NCBI GenBank assembly: GCA_020205615.1 | Contig: JAINUW010000294.1 | Span: 372,001 to 436,000 of the forward strand | Origin: Panax quinquefolius | Lineage: Eukaryota > Streptophyta > Magnoliopsida > Apiales > Araliaceae | Reading direction: 5' to 3' | DNA length: 64,000 nt | Shown here: piece by piece, positions 45,000 to 57,600 of the stretch | Layout of the letters: each line of letters begins with the position of its first letter | Position numbering within the stretch: the stretch's first letter is position 1 | Notes under the pieces: model-generated | Seen by the model: only the letters and a program-made list of their open reading frames with translations | What the model was told of the DNA's origin: nothing | Database searches by the model: none | Position numbers and translations under genes: made by a program

Positions 45000-46070
45000 C
45001 GGACACTGGAGGTGATGCGTATGAGGAAGAAAGTGCAAGAAGGTGCTATCTTAGGAAGCAAGAATCGATGAAGAAGGAATACTTGAGTCAACTCCGGACT
45101 TTGTGTTCTAACGACCACGATTTAAAGTATAAAATCATGATGGGCGCCTGACACACCGTTTGCAATCCATCACAGGAGTACCAAAATGTATCATGATATT
45201 AAATCATACATTTTGGTGGAGCAATATGAAGAGAGAGATAGCGTTGTTTATCTCAAGGTGTCTAACTTGTCAGCGAGTTAAAGCGGAGCATCAAGTACCA
45301 AAAGGTCCATTGCAACCACTTGAAATTCTAGAATGGAAGTGGGAGCACATTACCATGGATTTCGATTCACGGTCTCCTAAGGTTTTCAAGGTATAGATGC
45401 GATTTGGGTCATTGTTGATAGATTGACCAAGTCTGCTCATTTCTTACCATCTGAGAAACTTATACACTTGAGCGTCTTGCTCGTATGTACATAAATGAGA
45501 TTGTAAGACTGCATGGTATGCGGTATCCATAGTTTACGATCGAGACCCGAAGATTCACTTCACGATTTTGGGTTAGTTTGCAAAAAGCTATGGGCGCGGA
45601 CTTACGATTTAGCTTCGGCATATCATCCTCGAGACGGACGGACGATCGGAGAGGACTATTCAAACTCTTGAAGATCTATTAAGACTACGTGTCCTTGATT
45701 TCAAGGAAGTTGGGACAAGTTCTTACCATTGGTGGAGTTTTCCTACAACAACAGTTATCAAGCAAGTATTGGCATGGCTCCATTTGAGCGTTGTATGGAA
45801 GAAAGTGTCGTTCTCGGTATCTTTGGGATGAGGTGGGTGAAGCAGCGTTGTTGGGACCGGAGTTGATGCGTATGACTACGGAAAAGATTCAAGCGATCGA
45901 CAGCGTATAAAAACCTCACAAGATCGACAAAGAGTTATCTTGATCTTCATCGAAAGGGCGTGGAATTCGATATAGGAGATCATGTGTTGTTGCGTGTTGC
46001 TCCATGGAAAGGAGTTACGAGATTTGGAAAGAGAGGAAAACTCGATCCTCGATTCATTGGCCCATTTTAA
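45000..46070 (+). pseudogene. Integrase of interior B1
   Basis: The zinc-binding part has the CLTCQRVKAEH motif (45265-45300) after the His pair. The core includes ITMDF (45350-45363), RDP (45540-45550) and [12 protein letters not shown] (45645-45685), holding the D, D and E catalytic residues in broken frames. Shifts occur near 45365, 45447, 45520 and 45785. Integrase inserts the DNA copy. It follows RNase H, the order that defines Ty3/gypsy. Confidence 0.75.
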
Positions 46071-46074
46071 TCCT

Positions 46075-46423
46075 CGATCGAGTAGGGCTGTGGCTATAGA
46101 CTCGCTTTCTGCTTGAAGTATGTCTCGTGTTCATAACGTTTTCACATATCCATATTACGTAAATATGTGAAAGACCCGAACCACATTATTGAGTTAGAGC
46201 CGGACGAAATAGCGGAAGATTTGGCGTATGAAGAGGTTCTGTTCAAATCTTGGATAAGAAGGAACATATTCTACGCTCGAGGTTATACCTCAAGTCGAAG
46301 TTTTGTGGAGAAACCACGATGTTGAGGAAATGACTTGGGAGTTAGAATCTAAAATGAAATCAAGGTATCCTTACCTCTTGACATACCGGTACGTACCCTA
46401 ATTTCGAGAGGAGAAATTTTCAT
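46075..46423 (+). pseudogene. Chromodomain end of interior B1
   Basis: LRKYVKDPNHIIELEPDEIA (46155-46215) is intact; later VLWRNHDVEEMTWELE (46300-46350) follows after shifts near 46240 and 46280. It corresponds to the clean frame 2357-2695 in A1. The polypurine tract AAGAAGGGAGGT lies at 46424-46435. Confidence 0.75.
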
Positions 46424-47419
46424 AAGAAGGGAGGTTGTAAGACCCCTGACTTTTATAAATAAAGATGAATTTTCTATAAATATTATTTTTGAATATTATG
46501 GAGTAAATTTGATATAATGTTATAGTTGTGGGTAATATTTATAAATTTTGCAAAGTAAGCAAGTTGTTATAAAATATTCATTTGGTGGGGAATATTCTTT
46601 TTGTGGGGAATATTAAATGCGACGGCACAATCATTAGTGGACCCCTAGCGGAATTATTATCGGATTGAGAAAGCGACAAAAAATACTTTATGAAAAAAAT
46701 AATGGCGGAGGTATTCAGAATTAAAAGCTGTTGAACTACCGGTAGTAAAAAAATGCGATGTCTGGCGTGGTTGCATAGTAGCACACGGTATTGATTATTG
46801 ATGCTTACGTGTGAAGTCACTTTCACTATACTCAATTATTACTCTGATAATTCTTTGCATCATATCTCTTATATTATTGATTCAATTATTGTCACGATTA
46901 TCATCATATAATATTTATATTATTAAATCAATAATTGAGGCGACAAGTTATAAATGATTAATAATTGTTGAAAGATTAAATATGTGTTGATTAAAAATAA
47001 AATGATTTGTGGTAATATTTATTCGATCCTTGATGTATATAAAAAGTCTATTATGAGGCGTTTGTGGTAAGTTTGGTTATTTTATGGGGGGCCATATATA
47101 TGTCATCATCTAAGAGTCTCTTCGTCGATAGTAATTATCTTCGTAATAGTAATTAGTAATTAGTAATTACCTTCGTCGATAGTAATTACCTTCATCGATA
47201 GTAATTACCTTAAATCGATAGTAATTACCTTTAGTAAGACGTCAAACCACTTATTCGTTTCATATTACGAGCGTCGAACCAATTGTCGTTTCACATTCTG
47301 AGCGTCAAACCACTTGGTTTTTAACATTACTGAGGCGTCAAACCACTTTTCTTTTCACATCACCGATTCGTCAAAGCCACTTGCCTTTTCACATTTCAAG
47401 TGTTAAGCTAGAAATCTTC

Positions 47420-47427
47420 TATAAATA
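47420..47427 (+). promoter_or_regulatory. TATA box of LTR B2
   Basis: TATAAATA in the same context as in LTR B1. Confidence 0.7.
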
Positions 47428-48822
47428 GAGGCCTAGTGCTTCATTATTTTCACGAATTCATTCAAGCTATAGAGAGAGAAAGTATAGAGAGAATAAGAGA
47501 GAGAAGAAAAGAGATACTATACTTACTACTCTGCGATATTCAATCTCCTACTAATGTAAGGGGTGTTATTCTTTCTTATTCATGAAGAGAAGCTGTTGTT
47601 ATTTCATTGCTTATTATTACATTGGAATAACTTTTTGTATCTGTGGTTTACCTATACTTGGTGACATTCTTCTATTATTACATTGGAACATCATTTGGAA
47701 TATACGTGTGTTTTTATCTGGGATTGGTTAAAATTATTATTATTATTTGGAACATGGAACATCACATGCGTGTGTTTTACAGGACTGGTTAAAATCTTTA
47801 TTATTATTACATTGGAACATCTCATATATGTGTTTTACAGGACTGGTTAAATCTTTTTATTATTACATTGGAACATCACATCGGGTGCAAATTTTGCGGA
47901 CTGGTTCGTTATTATTATTATTACATTGGAATAAACTTTATCATGTGAATACCGCATGCATGGTGATTTCTTTTGTTATTCCATTCTTTATTATACTCGG
48001 TTGGTTAAAGTTTTGACTTCTATACTCCATGAAATTAGTAGAATATCCTTGATATTTTGTGCTTCATCGATATCTTTTCATGGAAATATTCTTACGATCA
48101 TTCTTGAATTTTACTCTACAAAGCGATGTATCATGTTGACAATTTGGACATTATTAGTTCTGGATAAATTAATTCTTGAACTTGTTTTATTGAATTCTTA
48201 TATCATTGTCATCATCCTCATGTTTATATTATGTTGAAAAAGTCATATGTTTTTTTGTAGTGCATAGATGGACTTGGTATGATTATGACCGAGGATTATT
48301 GGTGTAATCATGGTAGTAATGTTACAAATGATGTGGTAAAAGTTATCATTGGCCCGTAGTGCATTGATGGACGGTTGTTGGCATGATCATGACCATTAAT
48401 GAATACCACGAATGTCCTTGGTTTGTAGTGCATGGATAATTTGTGGTCGTGATACTAAAGAATATCCTTGGTAGTAGTGCGGTGGGTGATTCGATGATGT
48501 GGATTATTTATTAAAAAGTGAGTCGGCGATGATAAAAGTCATGAAAAACCTTTTAAATCATAAAAGATAGTAGATTTTATTCTCTACTTGACTCTTTTAA
48601 TGGATTGCTTGTTCGCTGCTGAGTTAAACTTGATGTTGTTATATTTTATCGGTTTAACCTTTGTTGAAGGCTAACGATAATTTATTACGCATTATCTTAG
48701 TCATAATATTTCTTCTTGGGCTAGTTGAGCTCACCCTTTCTTTCTTTGTTCTCTTGAGAAATGAGAACATAGCGAGGGACTAGTCGAGGGAGGAGGAGTG
48801 GCGGTCGAAGGATAGCATTAGT

Positions 48823-48872
48823 AGTCCTCACTATTACGGTGAAATAGTGTGTTAATAATTGTAATGAGGACT
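48823..48872 (+). other. Two-level hairpin in LTR B2
   Basis: Outer AGTCCTCA/TGAGGACT and inner CACTATT/AATAGTG, with one extra base in the inner loop. Confidence 0.7.
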
Positions 48873-49042
48873 CCTTTTGAGTTTGTATAATCTCTAGTAG
48901 ACAATAATTGTATTCAAACTCACGATTATGTTTTGTCGTATTATACTGCTGCAGTTGTATTAGTAAGTTGTATTTGAATTTTGTACCATGTATCGGCGAC
49001 CCAAGATGGGTGATGTATACCTAATTTTGGGGGCATCACAGT

Positions 49043-49054
49043 TGGTATCAAAGC
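49043..49054 (+). other. Primer-binding site of interior B2
   Basis: TGGTATCAAAGC, two bases after the LTR B2 end GGGGGCATCACA. Confidence 0.85.
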
Positions 49055-49213
49055 TTAGGGATATGATCCCTGGCTAAGATGTGAGAATAGTACTAGGAGG
49101 GGAGAGACTGGGAATTCCTTCACTAGTATGACCTACTTAAGTTTATGTGGTATTTAATTGGACGGTCAGAATTTAGGGATAATATGTTACATGTTAATTA
49201 ACCTTTGTTTTAT

Positions 49214-50310
49214 GGCAGTATCTGAAAATGACATCCGAGAATGTTGAGAATAGCAATGGAGCATAAGCGTAGTTGATTCACCACATATCAATAATAGGAT
49301 AATGTGCATCAGGAAGGCGACAATCCTCAAGCAAACAACAACATTGACCAAATGATGAATGATCAAATGTTCAGGGGCTTTATGCAATTCATGCAACAAT
49401 GAAAGAGAGCGGCTCTTGTCCAAAATGCGAGGTGGAAATCTTGAAAACTCTCGGGCGGTCATCATCGCTAAGCAGTTCAAGGCTGGGACCACCGGAGTTT
49501 AAGGAGAAGCCAAAACCACTTATAGGCGGAAGCATGGATAAAGCAGATCACCAAGATATTTGATGTCTTGGGATGCTCGAGGAGCAAAAGGTTCCCTTCT
49601 TAGCCTTTATGTTTGCGAGAGAGGCGATTCTTGGTGGGAATCGGTAAAATGTACTCAACTTTGCCGTCTTGAAGATGTCTTGGGAGAAGTTCAAGAGTTG
49701 TTCAACGACAAATACTTTCCGAAAGTATTTGTCACATGAAGAGGTGGAGTTTATCAAGTTGGAACAAAACAATATGGCCAGTGTCGCATGATACGAGGCT
49801 AAATTTGCGGAGTTATCCGGTTTCGTCCCACTTGGTGGATAATGAGAGAGAATAACACGGATGTTTTTAAGAGGTTTGAAAGCAGGAGATACGTCGATAT
49901 CTTATTTCTCATAAAGCTGTGTTTATATTGAGATGTTGTAAATAGGGCTCGATTAGTGGAGCGCGATAACGAGTCAACGCAACTAAAAAGAGAAGCGGTA
50001 CGGCAAAATGATAATACCGGTGAGAAGCGATCCATCGAGCGGTGACAACAAGCGTGGTGGGGAATCAACGGGCGAAATGGTAACCACTTGGTGGTAATCG
50101 GGGCCAAAACAATAAGAATGGACATTTCAAGAAGAGGAGATTCAATGATGATGGAAAGGCGTCGGCACCTGTTTTGTCGTTAAGGAAGGAGAAGCGACCA
50201 CCTATCATATGTTTCAAATGCGGAGGGGAGGGCACATTAGTCAAAGCTGCGCGATGTCATCAAAGCATGTTATAATTGTGGAAGAGAAGGTCACATAGCC
50301 CTTACCGTTT
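49214..50310 (+). pseudogene. Gag of interior B2
   Basis: Parallels 41772-42900. NDQMF.GFMQFMQQ is readable at about 49355-49400. The zinc knuckles lie at about 50213-50295; the first keeps HISQSC and the second CYNCGREGHIA. Candidate starts are ATG 49214 and ATG 49229. Small indels, mostly different from those in B1, break the frame. Confidence 0.7.
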
Positions 50311-50439
50311 TATCGTTCACAGAAGACAAATTCAACTAGGATGGAGGCACCAAAAGTAGTCCCGGATAAGTCAAAAGCCAGTAGTCTGAGGAGAGCGTTT
50401 GTTGTGACCTCCCGAAAGCGAAAGGAACGAATGAGGTCA

Positions 50440-50880
50440 TCACGGGTAAGCTTATCATAAACTCTAACGAAATCTATACTTTATTTGATACCAGTTCTAC
50501 CCATTCTTTTATTTCACCTACTTGCGCTCATCGATTAAATTTGACTCCGGAGAAATTAAACTTTGACTTATCTGTGGAAACTTCGTCGAGAGAAACCTTC
50601 ATTACATCCACTGTTTATAAGTCTTGTTTGGTTCAAATCGGTACCCTCACACTACTTGTAGATCTTATTTCATTGAAAATACTTGAATTTGACGTGATTC
50701 TAGGGATTGATTGGTTAACTACTCATCATGCAAAAATTGATTGTTTCCGTAAGGTTGTTAGCTTTCATATTCCTAATCAACCTATTATGCGAATTCAAGC
50801 GACCAAACCATTAAAATCAATCACGGTCATCTCAAGCCATAAAGCTATTCATTTATTGAAAAGCGGATGTCAAGCTTTCT
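50440..50880 (+). pseudogene. Protease and linker of interior B2
   Basis: Better preserved than in B1. TLFDTSSTHSFISPTCAHRL spans about 50478-50540, with the active-site Asp codon at about 50487 and a Ser in place of the usual Gly. The frame 50541-50900 is open for 119 codons through VILGIDWLTTHHAKIDCF and the linker IQATKPLKSI. Confidence 0.75.
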
Positions 50881-51019
50881 TAGCTCGTATCGCGATTTAA
50901 ACAAAAATAAATCGGTTTTGAGCGATATTTCTATTGTTAATAAATTTCTGGCGTATTCAGAAGAACTTTCTGGCCTACCAAGGCGTGAAATTGAATTTTG
51001 AATCGACCTTGAACCCGGT

Positions 51020-51745
51020 ACAAAACCCATTTCTAAAGCCCCATATTGAATGGCTCCTATTGAACTCAGGAGTTAAAGACCCAACTGCGAGGAATTGTTA
51101 GACATCGGCTTTATTCGTCCTAGTACTTCTCCTTGGGGTGCTCTGTTCTATTCGTGAAGAAGAAAGATGGGAGTATCGCAACTTTGTATTGATTATCGGG
51201 AGTTGAATCATGTCACCATCAAAAATAGGTATCCATTGCCCGCGTATTGATGACTGTTTGACCCGGTTGCAAGGAGCCAAATTCTTTTCAAAGATTGATC
51301 TTCGTTAGGATATCACCAATTGAAGATTACCACCGATGACATTCAAAGGCGGCTTTGAGAACTCGATGCGGGCATTATGAATTCTAGTCATGTCCTTTGG
51401 ATTGACTAATGCTCTCTTTGCCTTCATGGATATGATGAGCCAAGTATTCGAGGAATATTTGGATCACTTTGTGGTCGTCTTTATTGATGATATCCTTATT
51501 TTTTCCAAAAGCCGTGAAGATCATGAAAGCAACACTTGAGGCGACACTCCAATAGCCCGTGAATACAAGCTTTATGCCAAGTTGAAGAAATGAGAATTAC
51601 GGCTTGAGGAAGTAGCATTCCTTGGGCACGTAGTATCAAGTCATGGAATATCATTGACCCAGCAAAGATTGAATCAATTCAAAGTAGGAGCAACCTAAAT
51701 CGATGATGAGAATCGTAGCTTTCTCGGCTTAATTTGGTTATTATC
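51020..51745 (+). pseudogene. Reverse transcriptase of interior B2
   Basis: Motifs parallel B1: YREL at about 51195, FFSKIDLR at about 51285-51310, SFGLTNA (51397-51415), and FIDDIL with Asp codons at 51486-51491. LKK is then followed by a TGA where B1 has a Cys codon (51591). Many short indels break the frame. Confidence 0.75.
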
Positions 51746-51749
51746 GGAG

Positions 51750-52255
51750 ATTCGTGGAAGGATTTTCGAATTGCTACTCCATTAACTCGGTGACTCGAAA
51801 GATCAAAGTTCGATTGGAAGCGAAGAATGTGAGGAGAGTTTTCAAGAACTCGAGAGGAGACTCATTTAGACTGTTACGACAATACCATCGGCTCGGAGGA
51901 TTTATCATCTCTGATGATGCTTTGGGCAAAGGGTTGGGATGTGTTCTCATGCAACATGGGAAAGTCATAGCCTTTATGCCTCAAGACAACTCAAAGAATA
52001 TGAGAGGAATTATCCTACTCATGATCTAGAGTTGGCGGTTTGTCGCTTTTGCACTTAAAATTTGGAGGCATTACTTGTATGGGGAGAAGGTGGAGATCTT
52101 TACGGATCATAAAAGCCTCAAATATTTCTTTACTCAAAAGGAACTCAACATGCGACAACTACGTTGGCTTGAACTGATGAAAGATTATGATTATACTATC
52201 CAATACCATCCCGAAAAGCGAGCGTGGTGGGCGGCGCATTGAGTAGAAGATCATA
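51750..52255 (+). pseudogene. RNase H of interior B2
   Basis: GCVLMQHGKVIAF (51939-51975), HDLELAV (52020-52040), [19 protein letters not shown] (52062-52117) and [10 protein letters not shown] (52187-52215) are readable. A shift follows near 52216. Confidence 0.7.
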
Positions 52256-52429
52256 TCAAAATCACGAGTGCGATATTGTCAATGAAAGGCCCATTTTGTG
52301 TGACTTGCAAAGGATGGAGATAGAGTTAAAGACTCGAGGGACCCATGTGATGATGGCGAATATCTGAGTAGAACCGACTTTAATCGATAAAAGTTAAAGC
52401 TACTCAAATTCTGAGACTGGAGGCGATGC

Positions 52430-53490
52430 GTATGAGGAAGAAAGTGCAAGAAGGTGCTATATCTTAGGAAGCAAGAATCGATGAAGAAGGAATACTTGAG
52501 TCAACTCCGGACTTTGTGTTCTAACGACCACGATTTAAAGTATAAAATCATGATGGAGGCGCACAACACACCGTTTGCAATCCATCACAGGAGTACCAAA
52601 ATGTATCATTATATTTCGTCATACATTTTGGTGGAGCAATATGAAGAAGAGAGATAGCGTTGTTTATCTCAAGGTGTCTAACTTGTCAGCGAGTTAAAGC
52701 GGAGCATCAAGTACCAAAAGGTCCATTGCAACCACTTGAAATTCTAGAATGGAAGTGGGAGCACATTACCATGGATTTTCATTACGGTCTTCTAAGGTTT
52801 CTCAAAGCATAGATGCGATTTGGGTCATTGTTGATAGATTGACCAAGTCGCTCATTTCTTACCGTCTGAGAAACTTATACACTTGAGCGTCTTGCTCGTA
52901 TGTACATAAGCGAGATTGTAAGGCTGCATGGTATCTATGCGGTATCCATAGTTTACGATCGAGACCCAAGATTCACTTCACGATTTTGGGTTAGTTTGCA
53001 AAAAACTATGGGCGCGATTTTACGATTTAGCTTCGGCATATCATCCTCGGGGCAGACGGACGGTCGGAGAGGACTATTCAAACTCTTGAAGATCTATTAA
53101 GACTACTGTGTCCTTGATTTCAAGGAAGTTGGGACAAGTTCTTACCATTGGTGGAGTTTTCCTACAACAATGAGTTATCAAGCAAGTATTGGCATGGCTC
53201 CATTGAGCGTTGTATGGAAGAAAGTGTTGTTCTCGGTATCTTTGGGATGAGGTGGGTGAAGCAACGTTGTTGGGACCGGAGTTGGTACGTATCACTACGA
53301 AAAAGATTAAATTGATCAGACAACGTATAAAAACCTCACAAGATCGACAAAAGAGTTATGCTGATCTTCATCGAAAGGACGTGGAATTCGATATAGGAGA
53401 TCATGTGTTGTTGCGTGTTGCTCCATGGAAAGGAGTTACGAGATTTGGAAAGAGAGGAAAACTCAATCCTCGATTCATCGGCCCATTTTA
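52430..53490 (+). pseudogene. Integrase of interior B2
   Basis: CLTCQRVKAEH (about 52676-52710), ITMDF (52765-52780), [18 protein letters not shown] (52961-53013) and the [12 protein letters not shown] region (53065-53098) are seen in more than one frame. The C-terminal part, DRQKSYADLHRKDVEFDIGD (53345-53403), is in an open frame from 53210 to 53490. Confidence 0.75.
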
Positions 53491-53494
53491 ATCC

Positions 53495-53840
53495 TCGATC
53501 GAGTAGGAATTGTGGCTATAGACTCGCTTTTCTGCCAAGTATGTCTCGTGTTCATAACGTTTTTCACATATCCATATTACGTAAATATGTGAAAGACCGA
53601 ACCACATTATTGAGTTAGAACCGGACGAAATAGCGGAAGATTTGATGTATAAAGAGGTTCTGTTCAAATTTTGGATAAGAAGGAACATATTCTACGCTCA
53701 AGTTATACCTCAAGTCAAAGTTTTGTGGGAAACCCACGATGTTGAGGAAATGACTTGGGAGTTAGAATCGAAATGAAATCAAAGTATCCTTACCTCTTGA
53801 CATATCAGTACATTACCTAATTTTGAGGGCGAAATTTCAT
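53495..53840 (+). pseudogene. Chromodomain end of interior B2
   Basis: LAFLPSMSRVHNVFHISILR (53524-53580), then a one-base loss at about 53597, then ELEPDEIAEDL (53612-53645) and VEEMTWELE (53740-53767) in shifted frames. The polypurine tract AAGAAGGGAGGT at 53841-53852 precedes LTR B3. Confidence 0.7.
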
Positions 53841-53852
53841 AAGAAGGGAGGT

Positions 53853-54683
53853 TGTAAGACCCCAACTTTTATAAATAAAGATGAATTTTCTATAAATATT
53901 ATTTTTGAATATTATGGAGTAAATTTGATATAATGTTATAGTTGTGGGTAATATTTATAAATTTTGCAAAGTAAGCAAGTTGTTATAAAATATTCATTTG
54001 GTGGGGAATATTCTTTTTGTCGGGGAATATTAAATGCGACGGCACAATCATTAGTGGACCCTACAACAAAAATTATTGTCGGATTGAAAGCGACAAAAAT
54101 ACTTTATGAAAAATACTTGGCGGAGGTGTTACCGTTAAAAGCTGTTGAACTACGGCAGTAGTAAAAGTACGATGTCTGGCGTGGTTGCATAGTAGCATAC
54201 ACGGTATTGATTATTGATGCTTACATGAGAAGTCACTCACTATACTCAATTATTGCTACGATGATTTTGCATCATATCTCTTATATTATTGATTCAATTA
54301 TTGTCACGGTATCATCATCGTATAATATGTTATATTATTAAATCAATAATTGAGACGACAAATTATAAATGATTAATAATTGTTGAAAGATTAAATGTGT
54401 TGATTAAAAATAAAATGATTTGTGGTAATATTTATTCAATCCTTGATGTATATAAAGAGTCTATTATGAGACGTTTGTGGTAAGTTTGGTTATTTTATGG
54501 GGGGCCCATATGTCATCATCTATGAGTCTCTTCGTCAATAGTAATTACCTTCATCAATAGTAATTACCTTCGTCAATAGTAATTACCTTTACCAGACGTC
54601 AAACCACTTGTCGTTTCATATTACAGGCGTCGAACCAATTGTCGTTTCACATTACAGGCGTCAAACCACTTGGTGTTTCACAT
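53853..54683 (+). mobile_element. LTR B3, truncated by satellite
   Basis: About 830 bp of LTR matching the start of B1 and B2, through the U3 tandem repeats. It stops at TTTCACATC near 54683, where satellite sequence begins (CCAGTTTGCAAAAC). TATA box, leader and hairpins are missing. No target duplication or LTR end is present, so the junction is a break or recombination point. Confidence 0.9.
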
Positions 54684-57600
54684 CCCAGTTTGCAAAACTT
54701 TCCAACACTTTAGCAAAAAGCCGAAATAGAGCCCAAACCCCGCCTTGACCGTTTGAACGCCACGCAAACACACACATAGCACCGCGTAGGTATTAGACAC
54801 GCGTTTCAACTTACGGGACTCGATTCGACATACGGAGACCGAGTTATCACCCAGTTTGCAAAACTCGCCAACACTTGGGCAAAAAGCCGAAAAATAGGTC
54901 AACACACCGCCGGTGGTCGATGAACGCACACGCAAACACACACAATAGCACCGTGTAGGTATTAGACATGCGTTAGAACTTACGGGACTCGATTCCGATA
55001 TACGGAAACCGAGTTATCGTCCAGTTTACAAAACTCGCCAACACTTAGGGAAAAAGCCAAAAAATAGGTTAAAACCTGCCTCGGTAGTCCGAACGCCACG
55101 CAAACACACGCATAACACCGTGTAGGTATTAGACATGCGTTAGAACTTACGGAACTTAATTCTGATATACGGAAGCCGAGTTATCGCCCAGTTTGCAAAA
55201 CTTGCCAATACTTAGGCAAAAAGCCGAAAAATAGGTCAAAACCCGCCTCGGTCGTTCGAATTCCACGTAAACACGAACATAGCACTGCGTAGGTATTAGA
55301 CACGCGTTAGAACTTACGGAACTCGATTCTGATATACGGAAGCCGAGTTATCGCCCAGTTTGCAAAACTTGCCAACACTTAGGCAAAAAGCCGAAAAATA
55401 GGTCAAAACCCGCATTGGTCGTCTGAATGCCACGCAAACACACACATACATAGCAGCGTGGGTATTGAACACGCAGCGTTAAAACTTACGGGACTCGATT
55501 CCAGGCAGCGGAAGCCGATTTATCGCCCGATTTGCAAAACTTCGACAACACTTGGGCAAAAAGCGAAAAAAAGAGCCCAAAACAAGCCTCATCGTCGAAC
55601 GCCCACGCAAACACATACATAATACCGTGTGAGTATTAGACAAGCGTTAGAACTTACGGGACTCGATTCTGATATACGGAATCCGAGTTATCGTCCAGTT
55701 TGCAAAACTTTCCAACACTTTAGCAAAAAGCCAAAATAGAGCCCAAACCACGCTGCCTCGATGGTCGAAAGCCCACATGACACACACATAGCACCGCGTA
55801 GGTATTAGACACGCGTTACAACATACGAGACTCGATTTCGACATACGGAGACCGAGTTATCGCCTTGTTTACAAAACTTGTCAACACTTAGGCAAAAAAC
55901 CAAAAAATAGGTCAAAACCCGCCTCGGTCGTCTGAACGCCACGCAAACACACACACATAGCTGCGTAGGTATTGAACACGCGTTAGAACTTACGGGACTC
56001 GATTACGACATCTGAAGCCGAGTTATCGCCCAGTTGCAAAAAAACTTCGCCAATACTTAGGCAAAAAGCGAAAAATAGGTCAAAACCGCATCGTCGGTCA
56101 TCCAGACGCCATGCAAAAACACACACATAGCACCGCGTAGGTATTGAACACGCGTTAGAACTTACGGGACTCGATTCCGATATACGAATCAGAGTTATCG
56201 CCCATTTTTGCAAAACTACGCACGACAACACTTAGGCAAAAAAAAGCGAAAAATAGGTCAAAACCGCCTCGGTCGGTCGAGCGCCACGCAAAAACACACA
56301 TGTAGCAGTGTAGGTATTGAACAGCGTTAGAACTTACGGGACTCGATTCCGATATACGGATCGCGAGTTATCGCCCGATTTGCAAAACTTCGCCAACACT
56401 TAGGCAAAAAGCAAAAAAAGAAAGGTCAAAAACCCGCCTCGGTCGTCCGAATGCCACATGAACACACACATATACGCCGCGTAGGTATTGAGACATGCGT
56501 TAGAACTTACGGGACTCGATTTCGATATACGGAGGCCAGAGTTATCGCCCTATTTGTAAAAACTACGCCCAACACACTTAGGCAAAAAGCGAAAAAATAG
56601 GTCAAAACCCGCCTCGGTCGTCGAGACCGCACAAAAAACACACATAGCATGCTGCGTGGGTATTAGATACAGCGTTAGAACTTACGGGACTCGATTACGA
56701 TATCACGAGGCCGAGTTATCGCCCCGGTTGCAAAACTTCATGACACTTAGGCAAAAAATCGAAAAATAGTCAAAAACCACGCCTCGGTCGTCCCGGCGCA
56801 CACGTAAACACACACATAGCACCGCGTAGGTATTGAACACGCGTTAGAACTTACGGGACTCGATTAGATATCGAGAATCAGAGTTATCGCCCGGTTTACA
56901 AAACTCACCAACACTTAAAAAAAAGCGAAAAATAGCCCAAAACCCAACCAAAAGGTCGTCAAAGGACGCCACGCAAACACACACACACAAGCATGCCGCG
57001 TAGGTATTGAACAGCGTTAGAACTTACGGGACTCGATTCCGACATACGGAGCCGAGTTATCGCCCGGTTGCAAAACTCGCCAACAACTTAGGCAAAAAGC
57101 GAAAAATAGGTCAAAACTCGCCTCGATCGATCGAGCATGCCGCGCAAACACACACATAGCCGCGTAGGTATTGACGCGCGTTAGAACTTACGGGACTCGA
57201 TTCGATATATGGAAGCGAGTTATCGCCCGGTTTGCAAAAACTTCGCAACACTTAGGCAAAAAGCGAAAAATAGGCCCAAAACCCGCATCGGTCGTCAAGA
57301 ATGCCACTCAAACACACACACAGCACCGCGTAGGTATTGAACGCGTGTTAGAACTTACGGGACTCGATTACGACATACGAAAGCCGAGTTATCGCCCGGT
57401 TTGCAAAACTTTCCAACACTAACAGGCAAAAAAGCGAAAAGAGCCCAAAAACGCCGCCGTCGTCGTCCGAGCCGCCACACAAACACACACATAGCACCGC
57501 AGCGTAGGTATTGAACAGCGTTAGAACTTATGGGACTCGATTCCGACATACTGAAGCCGAGTTATCGCCAAATTTGAAAAAACTCGCCAACACTTAGGCA

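Larger units (their letters stand above)
46436..49040 (+). mobile_element. LTR B2, shared by two interiors
   Basis: 2605 bp, nearly the same length and sequence as LTR B1. It is preceded by a polypurine tract (46424-46435), so it is the 3' LTR of interior B1. It is also followed by a primer-binding site (49043-49054), so it is the 5' LTR of interior B2. It contains a TATA box (47420-47427), the U3 repeats (47130-47400), the leader repeat (47655-47930) and the two-level hairpin (48823-48872). Confidence 0.93.
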
